NCBI GenBank assembly: GCA_029449245.1
Contig: JANATF010000002.1
Coordinates: 1,240,001-1,304,000 of the forward strand
Direction of reading: 5' to 3'
DNA from: Mortierella alpina
Lineage: Eukaryota > Mortierellomycota > Mortierellomycetes > Mortierellales > Mortierellaceae
DNA: 64,000 nt
A program made the position numbers and the translations under genes. Below are positions 1 through 10,348 of this stretch, one piece after another. The stretch's first letter is position 1. The number at the start of each line of letters is the position of its first letter. Below the pieces are notes generated by a model. That model was given only the letters and a program-made list of their open reading frames with translations, was not told the origin of the DNA and did not search any database.

Positions 1-334
1 CTTGAAATGAAAAGGGACTTGTTCGGGCGGATGAGAAGCAAAAGTTGAGTACGGGTGCGGGCGCAGGTTTGTTTATAGAAGAGGACAAGGAAAGGAACGA
101 GGTTGGGCAAGTCCTCGTTTTGAAGCCACCCCAAATGCTGAGCTTAGAGAGGCAACGGCGGAGGAGTGCACATTGGCGCAGAGCGCCATTGACGGCGCTG
201 CTGTTCGGCCGCGCATGATGCGTCCTTTGAGCCAATCGTTCACCCTGAATCGCACATAACGTAAACAAAAGCGGCGTTGGATTACATTTTTCTTCTTTTT
301 TCAAAAATAATGTCCACAGAGCTATGAATGTTTC

Positions 335-1272
335 TCATGCGTCAATGGTTCCGAAAGGATGGAAGCTATCGTATTGTCCTTTCCACGCCTCCACAGCCTT
401 CACGGTCTGTTCCAGTTTTTTGATCGGACTCGTCTCCTTCACCTGGGTGACTCCCAGCCCTTGCATAACCTTGATCCAATTGCAGAGCGCGATATCTGGG
501 TACGAGAGTTTGTTTCCGAAATAATGACCGTTGTTTCCATTCTCGTTCAACCATCTCTCATGGCTGGCAATGAACTGTGGCAGGGCTGTGGTGTTGAACT
601 CGGACTCAGGGTCCAGAACCGCCTCCTGAATGGGGATCTTTCCGGCAAAGCAATGGTTGTACAGCTCAAAATAGATGTTGAAAGCCACAGATTTCATCCT
701 TGCTGCTTCATCGACATTGCTGCTAAGAAAGCCGAGCTTCTCGGCGAGGTAGTGCTATTGAGTTCAAGTTGTGGCCAAAACGACGACAAGACAGACGAAC
801 GGTTAAGGTTATGCCAAAGCCGACAACATCGTGGCATGGTAAAAAAAAAATGGGACCACAAGATTCTTTCAGGCATATGCAGTCAGTTTAGGGTGCTTTT
901 TTTTTTTTTGCTTGATTGACTGGGCTCACCTCGATTGCGATGGACTCTCCGAGCTCCAGGGAAGTACCATCGGGATGGTTCACAACCAAGACGGGAACCT
1001 TGCCAAAGGGGAAAGAAGCTCTATCAGCGGCGACTTGTTCTGCTGTCACGAACTCATTAGAGTATTTTGCTCCTGAAAGGTGAAGCATCGCCCGAGAGGC
1101 GCCTAAGAAGAGTTTGAGAGCGACATACCGAGGAAAGAGTATTAGATGTCGCAGTTTCGTTGATCGTTGATCGTGGGAGTAACACATGGCTCTGGCACTA
1201 ACATGCACGGCCCATGGCGTTCATGTATTTCACGATATAAGTCGTGCTATCGGTGTGGCTTTCAGGATTCAT
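335..1272 (-). CDS. glutathione S-transferase (sigma-like, cytosolic)
   Basis: Predicted glutathione S-transferase of 220 aa, conjugating glutathione to electrophiles in the cytosol. Three exons read cleanly: 1272-1203, 1102-930 and 754-335 (minus), with introns 1202-1103 (gttagt...ttag) and 929-755 (gtgagc...atag). The splice phases agree and the joined frame is open. The N-terminal thioredoxin-like part contains a GRACASRAML segment, FPFGKVPVL with the family cis-Pro, and LGESIAIEHYLAEKLG, where the E-S pair is the usual glutathione gamma-glutamyl contact. The third exon is the all-helical C-terminal domain with the N-capping-type motif YPDIALCNW. The start is the ATG at 1272, which opens the exon feeding the first beta strand. 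Isoform and substrate cannot be told. Confidence 0.9.
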
Positions 1273-2623
1273 TGTGGAGGAGATGCTTGGAGAGGGAAAG
1301 CAAGTTTTGGGGAGTGAGACGTTTTTCAGGCAGTGTAGTTGGGGACTTGATCGCCTTTTATAGGTTTGCAATCCGTCCAAAAAAGTAATTGGGTACCTTC
1401 TGTCGATTGACCCAATCCGCCCTTGTGCACGCTGCGCTCTGGCGAAATAAGGTTTTTAAGTGCCAGAAGAAAAATGTGTGGCCTGGAAGGGACAATCTCG
1501 CTTGAACAAGGTAGATTCTAAAAATGATAGGCACTGACAGACGCTGAAGCAGTTTCTCACGCAGCTTCTCCACCCCTTCCAAAATAAAGGGAGAGAGCGC
1601 TATAGAAACACGCACGTATCTCGGCGTAATACTCTCAAGGATTCACATCTAAATCAGCCCTTTACAAAATCTTTCTCAGTACTAGCACCGACTTGGGGAG
1701 GGCAATCATGACTCTCCGAGGACGAGGCTGATAATAGTGAGGCTGATCTCAGTCGCTCATAGCGCGAGGCATAAGCGACCGGCGCTGATGCGGATAAGCA
1801 TAAATGACAAAGTCGCCGCCATCTAAAGCAATAAAAAAGACTCATAAACGTGCTCCCACCCAGCAAGATGCATAGCATTTTTGAAGGCATCAGTTATGGT
1901 AAAAACCAAGGGCAAGATTGAGAAGTGTGAATGGGGATGCAAAGAGACAAACGGTATCAACATGCTTGTCAACTTCTTCGCTGTCAAGTCTGAGAACCTC
2001 CAAAAGCCTCCTTCACTGTCTTTGATCTGACTATCAAGAAACCTGAGTAGAAAGAATGAAGTCTAAGGAAAGTGGAGGTATCAGTAAGACTTCGTCGGCA
2101 AACCACATTTCGTGACGCACAGGGAGTTGTGATCTATTGAGTCCTTTCTTATGATTTCCTGTCGGCAAGGTGTGCAAGGTATCGCTTGTTGTCACGGCCC
2201 TTGGCTGTCACGTACCGTTGGATAGACGCCTTTCATGATGTAATACGGTATCTGACTTCATCTTCACCATACGAAACTGATTGTATCATTACGAGACATT
2301 TCCCGAGGTTCCTGTCCACGAATATGTATTTTTACAGGCACTGCATCCACAAATGGATGTAGCGCCTTGAAATAAAGCAAAACAGTGTACTTGGTAGAAA
2401 AATGTGGTTTGTCATGTGGCGGGCATGTGCTTAAACCTTTACGTCTGCGAGATGCAGTACTCCTGTGGGAAAGTCGCGGCGGGGAGCGGTACATGGCTCC
2501 ATGACTTTTCATCTCGACTAGCTCACGATTTATGCTATAGAGGTCGCTTTCACATAAATACCTTGCCATCTCTAGTAACCAAAGCTCTATAAACACTTAC
2601 ATTTCATTTCAGCACTCTTCCCT
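1273..2623. other. intergenic, no recognised gene
   Basis: I see no gene with family support. A short plus-strand stretch near 1895-2050 reads as a Lys-rich coding-like segment with one apparent frameshift and may be a relic, but it matches nothing I know. The last part should contain the promoter of the secreted-protein gene at 2624. Confidence 0.4.
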
Positions 2624-3258
2624 ATGATTATGCTCTATCCATCACTGTGTGCCATTTTCATGAGCCTCGTTCTGCTGAACGTCAGCATGATTTCCAGTGC
2701 ACCCACGAGGCAAGACAGGCAGCACCCCCAAGACACCTGCTATTTTCCGTGCCTCACGTTTTATCTGAATCACTACGGGTACACCCATATCATCGAGGAT
2801 TTCTTGGTGAGAAAAAATACTGTGATGCTAGAGGAACACATCATGGGTCAAACATCTATTGCTCACACTAGATTTCATCCGCCTTTCATCTGCTTCCTTG
2901 CGAAATCCAGGAATGCAGGGACCTTAATATTTTGGATCAAGTTTCATCAGTATCGAGACATCTTAAGGAGTGTGAGGACACTGCAACTGCTGGATTGATG
3001 TCAATGGGTCGAGATAAGTTAGCAAATATGGTAGCTTCTTGCTCTAAGCAATGCGGCTCCGACGTTGACAGGGCGACTACTGCCGAAGCTGCTACTCCAA
3101 CCACTACCAATGTCATAAGTTCTACCAAAATCACTATTAGCACCGTTACTGATATCGGGCCTTCAGCTAAGGGCTCTCTCACGCACCCTATTCCGCAGGC
3201 CACTCCATCGGTTAACCCAATATTTGGGTTCATACCACGTACTGGATTAAGATCGTAG
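2624..3258 (+). CDS. small secreted cysteine-rich protein with Ser/Thr-rich tail
   Basis: Two exons, 2624-2806 and 2872-3258, with a 65-bp intron (gtgaga...ctag) at a codon boundary; the product is 189 aa. The N-terminus is a good signal peptide: a hydrophobic core (IFMSLVLLNVSMIS) followed by a small-residue cleavage site near SSAP. The mature region has about eight cysteines (TCYFPC, PCEIQEC, KEC, ASCSKQC), a CFEM-like or hydrophobin-like density but without a spacing I can assign. It ends in a long Thr/Ser/Ile-rich segment with no GPI signal. It is probably extracellular or wall-associated; the function is unknown. The family is not recognised, so it is called from signal peptide, splice logic and frame continuity. 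Confidence 0.65.
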
Positions 3259-3485
3259 ATATGTGGTGAAAGCACATGCATTTCAGCAACACCATTTCCT
3301 CTTAGAGAAAATGGCGGACGAAGCTGAATTGTAATACAATTGAATACTATTATTGATACCTTTGGAAATTTGTTGATGAATTCCTCTGCCATTATCGGAC
3401 TAAAGACCTTTTGACAATCGGGTGATCGAGAAGCGGTCAAGCAGAGTTTTTGCCAGCTTGTACACAAGCTTACTGGTTCAAAACT

Positions 3486-3870
3486 TCTATTAATTCAGCT
3501 AGGGGGTTTAACCGATTTTCTTTTGGTCAAAAAATTGACCTGTAGACTTTGGATGGTTAATCGTTTAGAAAGTCAGGTCGACTATTTTTGTCTAACAAGG
3601 TTGGTCAACCAGTAAATTGGTTTACCGGCCAACCCGGACAATGGGTCCACTGGTCAGGTTAAATGGTTAATGGTGAGACGGTTAAAATTAAGTCTCGCTT
3701 CTTGGTAATGTCGCGCAGAGATGATCCAAGACCTCCTGGCGCTGTGCTTGACAAGATAGTAGGCAACTGGGAAACTGATGGTTAGCTGGTAGGTCAACTG
3801 GTCAACTGGTCAACTGGCTAACTGGTTACATGGTATTAGTCTGGTTAACTGCTTAACTCAGTCAAAAAAG
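3486..3870. repeat. degenerate GGTCAACT/GGTTAAC-rich tandem repeat
   Basis: A stretch saturated with GGTCAAC, GGTTAA and CTGGTT words. The core at about 3792-3833 is an 8-bp unit GGTCAACT repeated three times exactly, then as GGCTAACT and GGTTACAT. Surrounding sequence from about 3486 carries many diverged copies in both orientations. No coding potential is seen. Confidence 0.75.
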
Positions 3871-4962
3871 CGTTAGCGGTACTTTAGTTGTTAGGCACAA
3901 ACGTCTCACACCATTAACGTGGTCAACTACAGGGAGCCGATCCGCGAGACATTTAAATGTGTTTATCTACTTTCACCCGCAGCTGATATTCAGACGGCGC
4001 CTTGGGTTTCGACCAGGATGTTCTGCTGTACTGTACATCACTTTATACCGAGAAAACCTGAGGATCTCGCATGAGACGCGGTCATTAAAACAGAGCAACC
4101 AGGCCAGACGAAATATGCTGCACCCCTGCAGACTTGGATATATTGTCTCAGTAGACAAACCAAGTTCTAAAGCCCGTCAGCCTCTGCTCCACGTCTAAAC
4201 TGCCGAAGCTGCACAAAGTACCAGTTTTGTAGAGAACCAGCGCACCATGCGCACTGTAAGATGCGTGATTCCAAAACTGATCCTCAAGAACAGGGTAGCC
4301 GATGAACTGGGTATGATTAAACCGTCATCAAAAACGCGCCTAAAACCTTCGACCGTTTACAACTCGTTGTCTAAAAAGTCGTTGTCAAGTGAGAATGGTC
4401 TTAATCCAGTCGTGTAGCGGTCGCACTTGCACAGTTTCTGCATCTTGCGTTGCTCGGCTTTTTACAAAACGTTCTTTACATTCTGCGGGCACCGTTTGCC
4501 TACATATGGAGCCACCACTTGTCTTTGCTTTTTTTTTTTTTTTGCTTTTTTTTTTTTTCAAAAGTCAACACTCCTCTCTTCCGCAACTACAAAACTATAC
4601 GACCAACTTAGGATCCTTTTCTCTTAACACATTTTTGTAATTAAGGAAAACTACGGGTGCAACGGTGATGGTACCTGTCTTCGGTGTCCCTCTGACAGGC
4701 CAAAAGCTTGTGGTTAGTCCATTGCCCATTCTTGTTCAATTATTTCTGATTTCATCTATTTTCATAAGCTAACTTTTCAACACCACCCAACAATGTCGCC
4801 CAGGCGATGAATGTTGCGAGACAGGTATGCAGTGCATCAGTGGCCGATGCCAGAACTTATTGTCATTGATCCTCCAACAATTGATCCTCCAAAAATCTGT
4901 TTCTGGCCATTTAAATGTTAAAATTCAAGATTTCTCAATATCTGTGCAAGTTTCTTCGCGCA
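3871..4962. other. intergenic, no recognised gene
   Basis: No ORF with family support. It contains T-rich tracts near 4530-4560 and otherwise unremarkable sequence. Confidence 0.4.
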
Positions 4963-5031
4963 TGGCTTGACATGTCTGCACGTAGTTTCTTGACATGTTT
5001 GCACGTAGTTTCTCGACAAGTCTGTACATAT
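4963..5031. repeat. 23-bp tandem repeat, three units
   Basis: Three adjacent 23-bp units at 4963-4985, 4986-5008 and 5009-5031. The shared pattern is TTTCTYGACATGTYTGCACGTAG, with the last unit the most diverged. No function is evident. The stretch 5032-5335 holds no recognised gene. Confidence 0.7.
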
Positions 5032-5335
5032 TTTCTCGCATCATATTAAAGTCTTATTGCAATTCTATGCACTCAGTCTGCTGCTCGCGCTTACGTTCCT
5101 TCTGCTTGCGTTTCCGGTTTGAGGTCGCAAAAGAGCCGTCCATGTCATCGGCTATGCCTCCTCTGTTACGATGATCTTCGGAAGGATCATTGAAGAGCAC
5201 CGGCTGCTCATCGTTCCTGAGGCGGAGGGTGTTCCCTATTCATCACATACTCTCGCTCCTTTGCTCTGGTAAGGACATTCTGCCCTCGCCATCCAAGATT
5301 TTTTTATTATTATTCTTAATCAATATCAGAAAGAC

Positions 5336-5767
5336 CTAGAGTCTAGGAAGATCACTGTTAAAAGGTCCTGCCTGTTCAAAAGGAAAATACCACCAAACCT
5401 CATGGAACAGTTTGTTTCCAATTATCCAGAAGTGAACTTTTGCGAGTTCGGTATTGAAGGGACCTCGTAAAACAGCCTGAGAGACTGTGTCATCGAAGGT
5501 GACCGTTAACTTTCCTTTGAAGGTAGACTTTGAACCTTTTTTGAAGGTGACCGTTGACTCTCCTTCGACCTGTGACTCTCCTCTTTTGAGTTCAAAGTTA
5601 ACCCAAACAAAATCTTTGAACACAGCTACAGTGCCAAATCCAAAATCAGAGCTAACATTCGCTCCGTGAGGCTTTGATCTGGAGATGATGCCAACTTCAG
5701 GTTTTGACAATCTCTGAGGTTTTATGTTGAGAAAATCCACAACTTGCTTTTCCAATAGGCTTGCCAT
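5336..5767 (-). CDS. hypothetical protein, 143 aa
   Basis: A single uninterrupted ORF from an ATG at 5767, giving 143 aa. There is no signal peptide or membrane segment. The middle is rich in alternating polar/hydrophobic residues (VTFKKGSKSTFKGKLTVTF), suggesting beta strands, and the C-terminus is aromatic (WIIGNKLFHEVWWYFPF). I do not recognise the family. The region between its start and the repeats at 6.07 kb looks like an ordinary promoter with no other gene. Moderate confidence that it is real, from ORF quality alone. Confidence 0.45.
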   Translation of the reverse strand: MASLLEKQVVDFLNIKPQRLSKPEVGIISRSKPHGANVSSDFGFGTVAVFKDFVWVNFELKRGESQVEGESTVTFKKGSKSTFKGKLTVTFDDTVSQAVLRGPFNTELAKVHFWIIGNKLFHEVWWYFPFEQAGPFNSDLPRL

Positions 5768-6072
5768 TTGGTTGTTTTTGCTTTTTTTTGCTTTGATAAT
5801 CTTAACTTGACTCTCTATGATAGTTTGGGGAGAAGGAGAGAAGCCAAGATGGATGAGGACTGATGAAAAGTGTCAATGGGTCAACAAAGAATATAGTGCA
5901 TAATCGTGAAGTCCTATCTGTGGCCTTACTTGTTGGTGTGTGGTTATGGTGGTGTGGCTTCGATGATGTTGAGTAGTGTTTAAAGGCATGTTGGTGTTTA
6001 TATGGACAGCGAGCATTCGTTTTCAATCCTTAATCCAGCCTATGCAATTTCTAATGCAACCCCACTCAATGG

Positions 6073-6143
6073 CAGTGTTGCCTGGATGCGGACAACTACC
6101 TGACTCAGAGGCAGTGTTGCCTAGACACGGACTGTTTCAGTTT
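6073..6143. repeat. solo terminal-repeat fragments (TTGCCTGGACACGG family)
   Basis: Two tandem ends of a dispersed repeat: GCAGTGTTGCCTGGATGCGG at about 6072-6091, and at 6117-6143 a 27-bp stretch nearly identical to the terminal inverted repeat of the element at 44464-44704 (TTGCCTAGACACGGACTGTT then TCAGTTT). No matching right end is seen nearby, so these are remnants. Confidence 0.6.
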
Positions 6144-6316
6144 GGTAAATTCCCGTAGTCAATGGCGGTGCCAACATCTTGGCCAACTCTAAGCCTGCGT
6201 AGAACGGCACCAACAGTCAGCTGTGGTGGACCGAGACGCATGTAGCGCAGAGAAAAATTCGTTGTGTATGCTTAACAGAGAACAAACCACGAACCTCGTG
6301 GCTCAGCTTATCTTTA

Positions 6317-6511
6317 TGGTCTGGGCGCCATGATTCAAGTTTTTTTTTTGGGTGTGGAGAAAAGCTCGCGTCTACATATAGACACCGACACAGCCACCAA
6401 TTGTTCCCACGACTGAAACGTTCGATTAACATTAATGTTTCAGTTTCCCAATTTCCCATGTCCCAGACCGCACCAAGCAGTTTTCAGTCGTAATTAAGTG
6501 TGCCCAGACCA
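6317..6511 (-). mobile_element. MITE-like element, copy 1 (GGTGGTCTGGGC TIR family)
   Basis: About 195 bp bounded by inverted ends TGGTCTGGGC (6317-6326) and GCCCAGACCA (6502-6511, followed by CC). Internally it shares, in reverse orientation, the segment GTGGCTGTGTCGGTGTCTA...GACGCGAGCTTT and an AATTAA-containing end with the element at 40742-40928. It has no coding capacity. Target-site duplications are not obvious. Size, TIRs and lack of ORF fit a miniature inverted-repeat transposable element. Confidence 0.75.
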
Positions 6512-6753
6512 CCTAGCCTGACAGATCCCATGACGACGGTGGCCCACTCGACCTGTAACGGAACCGCTTGAAATTAAACGATGCCGTGCTTTCGTTGGGC
6601 ATCAAGTTAACACCGTCGGCTGTGCGCTATCAAAGAAAACAGATTTTTGCGTGTGTGGGCGTGTCTATTCGCATATGCAAATACAAAAATTCCGATTTTT
6701 GCGTGTGCCAAAAGTCGTGTGCAGGCGTGTACACGACTTTTTTGTATTACCCG

Positions 6754-6764
6754 TATTTAAATAG
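6754..6764 (+). promoter_or_regulatory. TATA-like box of the NADase gene
   Basis: TATTTAAATAG lies 67 bp upstream of the ATG at 6831, followed by a pyrimidine-rich leader (CTCTTCCATCC...). The spacing is typical for a fungal core promoter; the call rests on sequence only. Confidence 0.45.
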
Positions 6765-6830
6765 CTTAGACATCCTCATCGCTCTTCCATCCTTTACTCC
6801 CCAACCACTTCACACCACCTTTGTCCTACA

Positions 6831-7606
6831 ATGCTCCTGACCATCAATGTCCGCTGCATTGCGGTTCTCGCTACCGTTATCTTGTCTGCCGCTGTCGTAT
6901 CCGGTGCTCCAACCCCCAACCCCAGTACCACATTCATAGGAGAGAATCACTTGAGACGCAAGGTTAGTTTGACACGACGCACCCCACATTGCACTGCCCG
7001 GAAAAAATCTAACGTCTCTGCTCCACCCCCGCGTTCCAGTGCCCTAGATTGTGTAGTGATGTCGCACCTGTGAACTCCACTCAGCTTTACCTCTGCGGAG
7101 ATGCTCGCCTCGGACCCCAAAAACTCCCCCAGGTCTTTCCCCTGGACGATATCACGCGTCCCTACGACCGTTTTGGCGGACTCTGTCCTGCTGCCTTTCT
7201 TAAGGAGTGGATCGACCCCAACACCGGCTGGTACAGATATCCACCGAAGGGAGGCTTTCAGCTCGACACCAATGACCAGCCCATTCAAGGCAATATTACC
7301 TTGACTGTCGGAACCTTGCTGGACCGCTTTGGAAGTGAAAATGGCAGCTACTTAGCACCTTCAGGGGCTCCCTTCCCTCAGCGCGCTCTCCCTCCCTCGA
7401 ATCTCGACACACCCCAGGACCGCGACAAGAACAATTACCCAAATAACTACCATGTTTACAGAGTCCTAAAAGCCTTTGATGTCCTTTCTGGCCCTATTGC
7501 GCCCTGGTATGGTCAGGTGGGTCAGGGAGTTCAGTATTTTACCTCAAGTAACATCATGACCCTCATTAACGACAAGTTCCTCGAGCGCGTTCCTCTGAAG
7601 CGTTGA
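6831..7606 (+). CDS. secreted TNT-domain NAD+ glycohydrolase (NADase)
   Basis: Two exons, 6831-6962 and 7040-7606, with a 77-bp intron (gttagt...ccag) at a codon boundary; the product is 232 aa. A clear signal peptide (hydrophobic [14 protein letters not shown], cleavage before APTP) predicts secretion. The body matches the fungal TNT (DUF4237) domain: RPYDRFGG, then [52 protein letters not shown] and QYF near the end. Characterised fungal relatives are surface NADases that hydrolyse NAD+ to nicotinamide and ADP-ribose. Several cysteines before the domain (CPRLC, YLCG, GLCP) probably form disulfides. No immunity-type partner is evident beside it. Family call firm; activity inferred. Confidence 0.85.
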
Positions 7607-8531
7607 TATCGTTTGTACTATTATTAATACTATTAATAAACACAAGTAATTTTTCTCCCTAACGAGCTGCCATATTAATCAGCCAATGTGTCCATGTTCG
7701 CAGCTGTGGTCATGATAGGTAGATAATGTGCATGTATTCTACGCATGAGACAGGTTCACTAGTGCGGCGTCTTGTTTCTGCTGAAGCTGCGCGATGAAGT
7801 TTCGTTTTTTTTGCTCGAGGTCGTACGGGCATGCCTCGGCTTGGGTACCAAAGCAATAAAGAAGCCAGGGAAATGAAGAGCGATGAGGAATAAGAATGAT
7901 CTTCCGACTCAAAATTTGTCCAGAAAAGTTGCCATGTCATAGGATTCCAGCTATCTGTTAGGTATTGCCTTGATGAGAATGGATGGCGCTGCAAAACATC
8001 TTTGAACACTTCGGAAGTATCAACAAAAAAAAGTGACAGGCATGCACCTTTGTAGACTATTACAATAGCACACCGCTTTCTCATGCTGAGTCCAAATGGC
8101 CATCATGGCCTGAGGGTGGGAGGTTCAAATGCCGACCTGACCGCACTCAGTTGTCCAACTCTAGCAAGTTGAATGTCACCCAATGGTTCACACCGCCCCT
8201 CTCGAAGGGATGCACTGATCGTTTTTGCTATATCAGACCTAGACATCTTGCCTTCGTTTCCTATCGGAAGAACATAGGTGTTCATAAAGAGCGTGCATAT
8301 TGAGTGGCAGGGCGATTTTATTAGTGAGATCGACGGCTCCTAAAGAGAAGCACATTGTGCCTCAAATAAGCGGCCCTACAGAATCACTCCCCCTCCTTTG
8401 CAAACACTCATTGAGTGGTGGTTTATTAGGCGACAAAGTAGTGAAGGTGGGTGTGGGGATGCGAAAAAAAATATAGTAATTTGACATACGACAATCCACT
8501 TGTCAAGGTTACCACTGAGCTGGCTTCGCAC
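7607..8531. other. intergenic, no recognised gene
   Basis: Starts with an A/T-rich 3' flank (tattaatactattaataaa at about 7619-7639, a plausible polyadenylation region for the NADase gene). A 124-codon minus-strand open frame at 7710-8084 has no recognisable domain and I do not call it. Confidence 0.4.
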
Positions 8532-8748
8532 TCATGTCTTGATATCCGTGATTTCGGTATTGGTGGCGAGAGGGCAGTACTTGCGGTCGCCAGTGCGTCC
8601 TTTCTTGTGGGTGAACTTGTAGACGCTGTTGTTCGAGACAATAGAATCACATTCCCACTTTCCGTAGCACCCGAAGTTTTGCAGCCTCAGCACCCAGGCT
8701 GAGGGACACAGCAGCGACAACGCGGAGCAGGATCTTGACGGGCAACAT
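8532..8748 (-). pseudogene. small secreted Cys-containing protein, frameshifted at the signal-peptide junction
   Basis: The ATG at 8748 opens a convincing signal peptide (MLPVKILLRVVAAVSLSLGAEA). Just after the predicted cleavage site that frame runs into a stop within about a dozen codons. The frame shifted by one base continues for some 45 codons with three cysteines (FGCYGKWEC, KYCP) to a stop ending at 8532. The switch coincides with a four-base A/T run at 8677-8680, so one extra base there explains the break. It is either a recent pseudogene or a base-calling error. It lies about 400 bp from another small secreted-protein gene on the same strand. Confidence 0.55.
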
Positions 8749-9155
8749 TGTTTGAGACTAGGAGCAGCTTAACAAGGGCAAGGACGTTCAGAATCAATTG
8801 CGTGTAAATGTATGTTTACTCAGGAGAGCAAAATTCACAGTTGATGGAGTCATTGCAGTGATATCTGAGGATCGGCCATTACTTTGAACTGTCAAAGGAT
8901 GGTGGTAGTTGATGCAGAGTTGGAGAGTTGACTATTGAGCTTGGTTTTCTGATGATGGGAAGTCGCGGTGCCATCGTTGCCTTTTACACAAAATCAAGCC
9001 TGCGTACACATAGCCTCCATTCGCCAACAGTAGCAGTAAGTAAGGTAAAATACCAAGCAATCGAGAGGTAATGAGGTGAGAACTCTGAGAGATATAGTTC
9101 ACAGACACGGTCATTTATTAGTTGAGGATGACAAAAAAAGGTCGGAGGGGCGACT

Positions 9156-9518
9156 TCAAGACTCCTGCATTAGTTGCAGGGCACCCTTGTACTTGGCGCA
9201 CAATTGAACGGTTACCAAAGCGAATTTGGTGGACGACATATTGGCGACAGTGCTCTTGACGGTGCAAAATGTACCATTCTTGTTGTTTCTCTGATAGCAT
9301 TCAAAATCCGAGCCAGCGAATTTTTGAACAGTCGTCAAGGTAGGACGAGCATCATCGACGCGCAGCTCGCAGCGGCTATAGGCCGCAAAGGGGTAGGGGG
9401 CTCCGTTGTCAACAGAATTCGATGGCCTGGTCAGGGTCTTGATGAAAGGAACATCATTGGTTTGGAAGGCAGCGGCAGTTGAGATCAACGCAGCAGCTGC
9501 GGCAAGAGCAAACTTCAT
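9156..9518 (-). CDS. small secreted protein, 120 aa
   Basis: Single exon from the ATG at 9518. Residues 1-18 form a textbook signal peptide (MKFALAAAAALISTAAAF). The mature protein of about 100 aa has four cysteines (SRCEL, FECYQ, TFCTV, QLCAK), likely two disulfides, and two N-glycosylation sequons (NGT, NMS). Family not recognised. A TATATAA-type element is visible about 200 bp upstream (9714-9721). Probably secreted and stably folded; the role is unknown. Confidence 0.65.
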   Translation of the reverse strand: MKFALAAAAALISTAAAFQTNDVPFIKTLTRPSNSVDNGAPYPFAAYSRCELRVDDARPTLTTVQKFAGSDFECYQRNNKNGTFCTVKSTVANMSSTKFALVTVQLCAKYKGALQLMQES

Positions 9519-10348
9519 TTTGTTTTGCTGTAGTATGATTTAAGGTAAAACGGTGTTAGTTAATGACCACAACGAGTGGTCGAAGGTAGCCTCTCCGAAG
9601 GCATTTTGTCAGTCTGAGGACTTACTGGGGGAAGTAGGGTACGAGGAGTTGGGTTTGATGATGTGAAGAGTGTGTTGAGGTGCGAGTTGAGGTGTGCTGG
9701 GAACATGGCGCGCATTATATAGGCCCATACAAGGCACATTGAGCCCGACGCATTCTTGCCACCAGCAGAGGCTCTCATCGCTTTCAGTTGCGACCAATTA
9801 GATGCATTACTCAGGTCGACTATCGGAGGCGCTGTGTTGTGTACTGTACATGTACGTACAGTATGAAGACCAGGTTTCGCTGCATGTGCCTGGCTCGATA
9901 GATGACTGAAGTTTAAAAAAAAACTTTGAAGAACGACAGGTTACACCTTGTGCCTCGGCGAACTTGGCAAAGAAGATTGTGCCCGCGCCTCAGCAACCTT
10001 CGGAAGACTCAAATTTGAGTCATTCGACCACTCTCTCCCTCAGAGGAACTGTGTAAACTTACTGAAGTGCAACCGACGCTTTACGTGAACGTTGTTGCTG
10101 ACGGATGTATCCTCCATAGACGGATGAGAGACACCGTTCGCGCAATGGTCACGACCAGTCATAGACGCTACAGTAAGAGCCCGGATGCGCGTTTACGTGA
10201 GATATTTAAAATAGGGGATGGAATGGTTCGTAGCAATTGGTGTAGCACAAACCTAGGACTGGCAAAGACGATTCTGTATGCTACAAATCCCCTCCCGAAG
10301 GAACAACAAAATGGGTTGATAGCTCACACCACCAGGCGACGAGGCATC
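9519..10348. other. intergenic, no recognised gene
   Basis: Contains the promoter of the secreted-protein gene and, near 9842-9863, a near-palindrome built from GTACTGTACA/TGTACAGTA words. No supported coding region. Confidence 0.4.

Noticed and set aside
1-334. Possible gene 3' of the GST
   Set aside because: Only short frames on both strands; a 60-codon minus frame at 73-255 has no recognisable feature.
3959-4198. 79-codon plus-strand ORF and overlapping minus ORF
   Set aside because: No ATG-supported family resemblance, and composition is unremarkable.
9838-9863. Near-palindrome of GTACTGTACA/TGTACAGTA words
   Set aside because: Similar short GTAC-rich words recur at ~4025, ~27050 and ~62570 without consistent gene position, so no regulatory claim is made.
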